A stretch of 64,000 nucleotides of DNA from Haemonchus contortus (lineage: Eukaryota; Nematoda; Chromadorea; Rhabditida; Trichostrongylidae), in assembly GCA_000469685.2 (NCBI GenBank), contig LS997564.1, positions 34,738,151 to 34,802,150 on the forward strand, in the 5' to 3' direction. The notes under the pieces were generated by a model, which saw nothing but the letters and a program-made list of their open reading frames with translations, made no database searches and had not been told where the DNA came from. This document shows positions 58,595 to 64,000 of the stretch, piece after piece; the first letter of the stretch is position 1; each line of letters starts with the position of its first letter. A program made the position numbers and the translations under genes.

Positions 58595-59591
58595 AGGGTG
58601 GCTACAAAACACGTCGCTTGCTAACCTGTAAATCCCTGTTTTAGCTGTGCAATATATGTCCTGGATGAAAAATGTCAGTCACGCCCTATAGCCAAATTAT
58701 TGTTGCATATCTTACGAAGAAATGTCCAAAACATTGTGGAGTGGGAACTAGGTTTACATATTTACCCCTTCTTCCGAGGCCAGATGCTCAGCGAGGCAGC
58801 AAAGAAGAAAGACTGGAAAAATTTCAGAAGCTTCTGGCAGCAGTTCGGGCGGGCCGCCTCTCGGACATCGTCTGGACAGACGAGAAAATCTTTACGGTCG
58901 AGGTTGCGCACAGCAGCAAAAACCAGCGGCAGTTGCTACCTCGGGCAGAGGAAAACTCCTGAAAACGACGAGTAAAAGCCAGGAGCCTGTTCCCGAAGTC
59001 GGTGATGGTATGGGCCAGAATATCATCAGAAGGCAAAACACCTCTCGTTTTTGTCAATAAAAACATCGAAATCAACTCGGAAACTCACCATAATGTTATT
59101 CTAAGGGACACATTGTTGTCATTGGCCCGAAATCACTTTGGAAACCAGAACTTTATCTTGCAACAGGACTGGGCACCAACACATGATTCGAAATCCCCGA
59201 TATCTTCTGCCGACATCATTTTCCTGGATTCTGGGGCAAAGACATGTGGCCATCTAACTCCGCAGACATCACTCCAATGGACTATTCCGTTTGGAGTTAT
59301 CCGCAGCACAATGTGTCTTCTTCAGCCCAACGCAGTTTGGATAGTCTAAAAGCAGCTCTTCAGAGGGAATGGCAGAGAATAGATATCGACTACTTCAGGC
59401 ACACCGTGGGAGCCTTTACGAAGAGATTAGAAGCTTGTATTCTGGCCAAAGGCGATCATTTCGAACAATGCCTCGAACAAATGTTCCTTTATCTTAGACA
59501 TAACATTTAATGAAAACTTTTTAGGAAGTGTGTCCTATTTATTTTTTTTTACATGTGAATAAACACCGCACCATACTTTGTAGCCACTCTG
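58595..59591 (+). mobile_element. maT-like (DD37D) transposon, N-terminus lost
   Basis: The left end AGGGTGGCTACAAAACACG and the right end, inverted, CAGAGTGGCTACAAAGTATG form short inverted repeats, with TA on the right (59592-59593). The interior is about 1 kb, shorter than an autonomous element because the DNA-binding half of the transposase is mostly gone. It is nested in the element at 58329-59788. Confidence 0.82.
58672..59510 (+). pseudogene. maT-like transposase remnant
   Basis: The DDE domain is nearly continuous: DIVWTDEKIFTVE (first Asp), VMVWARISSEGKTPLVFVN, ILQQDWAPTH (second Asp), MWPSNSADITPMDYSVW (third Asp) and a C-terminus to 59510. Between the second and third Asp there are 110 bases, one short of 37 codons, so the copy is DD37D with a one-base deletion. 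The helix-turn-helix N-terminus is missing or unrecognisable. Confidence 0.85.
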
Positions 59592-60061
59592 TATATCGCC
59601 TTGAAACTCGTCTAACACATCATCGGTCAATGGGCGTGGCAAGCGACCGATCTGGTAGTGGGCTCCTAATATGCCCTAGTTCTTGAGCTTCTGGGCCCGA
59701 CAGCAACTTTTCTGTCACACTGGGGGTCACGGGGTGATTCTGAGAGGGAATGTAAGATACGATTTTTCATAGCGAACTGTGCCTTTGATTGGGCGACGAC
59801 ATTGCCCTATATTCCTACCTAATCTTGTATGTGTCAGAGATAGAAACAGCGTAGCCCGACTCTATAAGAGCGGAAGTCAAACCACACCAGATTTCAGTGA
59901 GTGGGTTGCAGCTCAATGGAGAACCCAATGTGAGACCGCCCATGTTTATTATTCATTCGCTGACCGTGATCTGTTCGTTATTTTTTTTTTGCGGACAGTG
60001 AGCACGAAAATGCTTCAAAGCCGTTTGAAAGCTTAGACTTGTAAACTATGGTGAATATGTA

Positions 60062-61612
60062 CAGGGTGTAACAAAAGTATGTGAACAACTCACTACTCTG
60101 ATGTTTATCAGTGAGTTTTGAGCTAGAACACCTCTTTTATACGAATATTCGGATGCGAAAAACCTGGTTTACTTGTTCTTTTTGTTCTTTAAGAAATTTC
60201 AAGAAGCTTTTACTTTTTCATCTAAGGAGAAAGTCCTTTCTGTAACGAAAGTATATGGACGCTTGATAATCTGTTAACTGCTGTCATTTCGCCGCAGTAT
60301 GTTCCGGGCACCATACAAAGCAAAGGAATATGATCGAGATCAACAATCGAGTTTCTCCTGAGTTCCTGATCAGTTCGAACATTCTGTTAGACATGCTCTG
60401 AACTTAGTTTGCAATGGCTGTCTCATCGATTGATTGCCAAACAGCCAAGATCGGCGCCTGCACTTCCTTCACGCAGTTGTACTGACTTTTGTTGAGGTAG
60501 TCTGCCGAACCGTGATGCCCCATAGGTTTTCGATGGGGTCGCAGGAGAACAGGCTGACTAATCCATCACATTTTCATCACCGTGGCGTTGGAGCCATTCC
60601 TTCGTGGGCCGCGAGACATGGACAGTTGCATTGTCAAGCTGAAAAGATGTGCCCTGCATCGCGCACCTCTGAGAAATGGCAGGAGGTGGAAGTGAAGCAC
60701 ATCTCGATGCTCCTGGCTATCCATCCAACATGAAGGAAATGCTAGCGCCATTTTTCCGCCGCTTCCAAAGCCACCCCAAACCACTTATAGGACCTCCATA
60801 GTTTCACTTCGATTAGATGAACGGGTCGCGACGAAGGACTCTCCAGCAGAAACGTTATTCATCTGGACCGTCCGTATCGAACTTTTTTCATCGCTGAACA
60901 TGACCTAAACGGAAGACTTGTAGAATTTGATGTTCAAACCGAATTGACAATTCTCCCAAACAGTTGTACCTTGTCCCACGAAGTTGTTTTGTTTCTGGAT
61001 GCGAATTCTAGTCTTGCCTTTTTGTGTTGGACATTTAGACTAGTCTCTTTCTTCATTAATTCTCGTTCGATCGAATGGGCTGCGATATCGTTATCGTAGA
61101 GACCGATGGTCCCGTTGAAATACGAGTTTGACTCAGAGATAAATTAGAGCTCGAGGTCATCATGTCTATTCGTCTGTGATTTTGAGTGTGATGAGCCTGA
61201 GCCTCAAGGGTAGATGGGAAACGACGTGTTTCGTCTGAAATGGGGCGAAGCGAATCTCTCTCAGTGAATGCATTAACGTGGAATCATGTATGATTTTGCT
61301 TTTCTTTTAATTGAAGCTTCAAGGTCGCCACTATTCGAGCTGAGCGGTAGGCACCGGGATTTTGAACGTATATTCCAAGGCATGAGGGAAGACGTCCAAG
61401 TTGGCGTGTGATTTGTATGTGCGAGGCTCGGGTCCATTTTCATGAAGGGCCCCGATCTGCGCTCGTTCTTCTTCAGAGCGAAGCTCACAACGGATGGGCA
61501 TGACGAAAGGAGATACCCGAGGATCCCAATAGTATAAGTTTTATGGTTCAAAGTCACTGGCAAGCCCGGTGAACCAGAAAAAAAGGTGTCTACATACTTT
61601 TTTCACGGAAGG
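60062..61612 (-). mobile_element. Tc1-like transposon (1551 bp), decayed
   Basis: The left end CAGGGTGTAACAAAAGTATG and the right end, inverted, CCTTCCGTGAAAAAAGTATG share the AAAAGTATGT core, with TA on both sides (60060-60061 and 61613-61614). A second direct copy of the core, CTGTAACGAAAGTATATGGA, lies at 60239-60258, about 178 bases in, again an IR/DR layout. The length fits a full Tc1 element. Confidence 0.82.
60380..61560 (-). pseudogene. Tc1-like transposase remnant (DD34E)
   Basis: On the minus strand, HTH-region pieces lie at 61560-61270. FSDEKSS near 60894 keeps the first Asp, VWGGFGSGGKMALAFPS (60784-60730) is the glycine box, FQLDNATVHVS near 60640 keeps the second Asp, and DPIENLWGI near 60535 keeps the Glu. 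There are 101 bases between the second Asp and the Glu, one short of 34 codons, which indicates a one-base deletion. Several other shifts and stops are present. Confidence 0.83.
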
Positions 61613-61614
61613 TA

Positions 61615-63714
61615 TAGTACTCGCAAAACCTTTTAGTTTCTCTAGCAATTTCTTCTTTGTTTCCCATAAGGTCACATAAGGGATACATTCGGAAGCTGAG
61701 GAATCTATTCTAATCAGAATGCTACTTTGAAGACTACAAAGTCATTGAAGCGACTTGTGACAAAAAGATTTACTGTTAGGAAAGTTACGGTAGCCGCGTC
61801 TCAGCAATTGACAAGTCATGCGAATCGATATGCACTCTTTTCATTGAACCACTGTTGTTGCAGAATTCGATGAGTTGATGAGTAGCATAAAAGATAAGCT
61901 GTCGTAATCGCTAAAGATCCACTCGATTAGTTACGCCTTACCGTACTCTTAGAAGTTGCCAAATGCCGCTCCGAAAAACGGGATGAGCCGAGGAAATCTG
62001 TTCGACAGATGGTGGACGATGAGTGATATTGTGCGAGTTTCAATTGCCACTATCTTTCCCGGTCTGCCTTTTCTTTCACGAAACGTTTCCATTGAATTAA
62101 CTGGATTGGAATACGTTATTTGATCACACTCCACCTTCTTAAGCTTAGCAATGAAATCCCCTATTAAAGCACTTCCGTGTGGGGTTAGCTGATTGATATG
62201 TGGGGCTGAGACACCATCTTGCATGATGGTTGGCTACCGTAATCATTTGCATGCTTGTTTGTCTTCAAGTTCGGTTCGGTGGAAAGCCAAGTCATTGCAA
62301 ATCAACCTGTGCGAACAATTGTGATTCTAAAGCAATCCTGACCATATGTTCAAATTTTCTGTAGGGTTGTTCATTTCGTCCCTCACTCAGACGAACCACT
62401 TTGTTCCTACTGTCCCTCGGGGCTCTTCAGTAAATGAGGGATAGTAGGAACCAAGGAGTATGTAAGGAATCAGCGTGGTAAATAACTATCTACCACAATA
62501 GTTAAGTGTCATGTGTTAATAAAGTAGAATGGTAAAGTAAAGAAACATGAATTTAAAAGAAACTGGTATGAAAAACGTAGAGAAGAAGGGTCCTAACTTA
62601 AGTACAAATAGGGTAATAATTTAAGTAGAAGAAAGATACTGTACTTGGAATCGGTCCTATAATCACTGGAGCGTGTTAATTGTCTTGGAGGTAGACACAA
62701 TATACGAAGTGATTAATTATGGATGAGAGAAGAAGGGGAGATAGTAGCTGATTTGTTCATTGCCGCTATTAGATTTACCTAAGTACCATCATATTTTGAT
62801 GAAAGTAAGTCACTAACTAACTTTTTAAGTTTTGTAAATTTTGTGTCCAAGCCCTATTTATGGCTCTTCCATCAAATCTGTATTTCTCTGGTTTTGTCAC
62901 TATTATGAGTACCTATAAAACCTTTTACAGTATGCCTACCTATAAGATTTGTACCGCAATCCGTCGTTAACCATCGCTTCTCATCACTCATCATCGAAAC
63001 TTGTCACATGATGTTGCCATATGGCGTATATTGTCCTTTTGTCATCTAAGTGATGACATTTTGTCTTTTTTACCAGCCCGGTAACAAACTGATCCTCAGA
63101 AGTGTATTAAACGATGAACTTAGGATAAGTCACGTTGCCAATGTTTGGACTTACTTTATCGGCCTATTCATAATGATGACGTAAGGATAAGCTGTTTGCC
63201 TTAATAGTTAAACGGAAACGCCTCCGCAAAGAGATGAATGGATCACTCAAATTACAAGAATTCTAATGTACTCATGTACTTTTTTATATAACATTGAATC
63301 ATCCTTATTTCACGTATCCACAATAAATACCAATAACTTGACAAAGCCTATGACGGAAATATGATAATACTATTGTGTTTTCAATGATGTTGTCCAGGAA
63401 GAAATAACATGGAATAAAAGCCAGGACATTAAGTGAACTCCGCCCGCGTAATCCTCTCTTCCTATTCTTTTGGCTATTCGTTCTTTGCTCAGCATATGGG
63501 TCTTCCTTATAAAAGGCTCTCACTCATTTCACTTGTCTACTAGACTCATTTTCAACCACATACGTTCTCGTTTGTCTGTTTAGGTTTGACTATTCCTCAG
63601 TACTTGCTGAAATATGATACGGTTTGAATGCAATCTTTAATTGTTTGTTATAGAAAGTTTGTTAAAATTTAGGTGAAGTCTTAAAGCCTTTACTTAAATG
63701 AAGACTTTAAGATT
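61615..63714. other. No gene recognised; one small hairpin
   Basis: A hairpin with 18-19 bp stems (TGTTCCTACTGTCCCTC and GAGGGATAGTAGGAAC) and a loop of about 17 bases lies at 62400-62453. A minus frame at 61949-62224 is open for 91 codons without a recognisable motif. Confidence 0.4.
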
Positions 63715-64000
63715 TTACCTGAGTGAAGTCTCCAGGCGTTGATCAATCCCATCTGAGGGACGCGCCCCCGTATGCGACTTCCATTCGGAATAGTATTGGC
63801 GTATTGAAAGCGTTTGTAGCCCATACAATACCTTCTGGTGGCCAACCCATGTACAAGTCAAAGCTTTTATCCTCCCAGACGGGACTGGTACCAATCAGAA
63901 TTGTATTGATGATTGGTAATGTCCGGAGGGATGGAAGGCCTGATTGGCACAGGAGGATAGCGATCCGAGATTCGAACCTATGACCATGCCTGTGAAGTAG
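63715..64000 (-). repeat. SINE copy, reverse orientation, cut by window end
   Basis: Read on the minus strand it has a near-consensus B box (GGTTCGAATCT, 63978-63968), then CCTTCCATCCCTCCGG, a TGGTACCAGTCCCGTC block, GGGAGGATAAAAGC, GACTTGTACATGGG and the 3' block ending TGATCAAC. The A box lies beyond the window. Confidence 0.82.

Larger units (their letters stand above)
58329..59788. mobile_element. 1.46-kb family member hosting a maT-like insertion
   Basis: The left end TTAAAGGCACAGTTCACGAT is at 58329 and the right end GCGAACTGTGCCTTTGA is at 59772-59788. The two AAGGCACAG elements sit head to tail across one TTAA. About 1 kb of the interior is the DD37D transposon at 58595-59591, so the underlying element is about 460 bp, like its relatives. 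Confidence 0.75.

Overview
The window reads as a piece of a nematode genome, most likely a clade V strongylid such as a hookworm. Three host genes support this. They have short spliced exons with worm-type TTTCAG acceptors, and one is a nematode-specific Srd-type chemoreceptor. Two of them, Ran GTPase and dyskerin, are the neighbours I recall as K01G5.4 (ran-1) and K01G5.5 on C. elegans chromosome III. Everything else that can be named is transposon-derived. No bacterial operon, phage or CRISPR signal is visible.  Layout. 1-7.1 kb: no host gene; a decayed tRNA-derived SINE copy (about 1.0 kb), a long hairpin (3.5 kb), an RTE-type retrotransposon relic (4.1-4.9 kb) and a second SINE (5.6 kb). 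7.1-8.2 kb: Ran on the minus strand, five exons, 216 aa, with a CRE-like site upstream. 8.9-9.4 kb: an unassigned membrane-type ORF on the same strand. 10.35-14.9 kb: dyskerin on the plus strand, twelve exons, 447 aa. 16.9-18.2 kb: a mariner whose 336-codon transposase frame is broken by one stop codon. 19.5-20.3 kb: a foldback element with 3-bp target duplications. 20.96-32.55 kb: an Srd-like receptor gene whose introns hold a mariner-like element with an internal 21-bp minisatellite, an LINE RT scrap, and an RTE copy itself split by a MITE.  33-64 kb: a transposon graveyard with a 127-bp GC-box tandem array (35.4-36.4 kb), a second mariner (37.8-39.0 kb), an RTE endonuclease scrap (40.1-40.7 kb), a Tc1-like element carrying an inserted foldback element (43.3-45.2 kb), a second RTE-type RT relic (45.6-46.5 kb), an internally deleted mariner (47.0-47.9 kb), a palindromic MITE (48.6 kb), an unrecognised frameshifted protein relic (49.3-50.2 kb), several SINEs, a family of about 0.5 kb elements with AAGGCACAGTTCACG ends, a maT-like DD37D element nested in one of them (58.6-59.6 kb), a Tc1-like DD34E element (60.1-61.6 kb) and a SINE cut by the window end.  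The two conserved genes are housekeeping: Ran drives nuclear transport and spindle assembly, and dyskerin makes pseudouridine in rRNA in H/ACA snoRNPs. Their divergent, adjacent arrangement looks like old microsynteny. The mobile elements are nested in datable layers: MITE in RTE, foldback in Tc1, maT in the TTAA-type element, TTAA-type element in SINE. The best candidates for something new are the foldback family with a GGCTGCTTTCA terminus and 3-bp duplications, and the receptor gene stretched over 11.6 kb by insertions.
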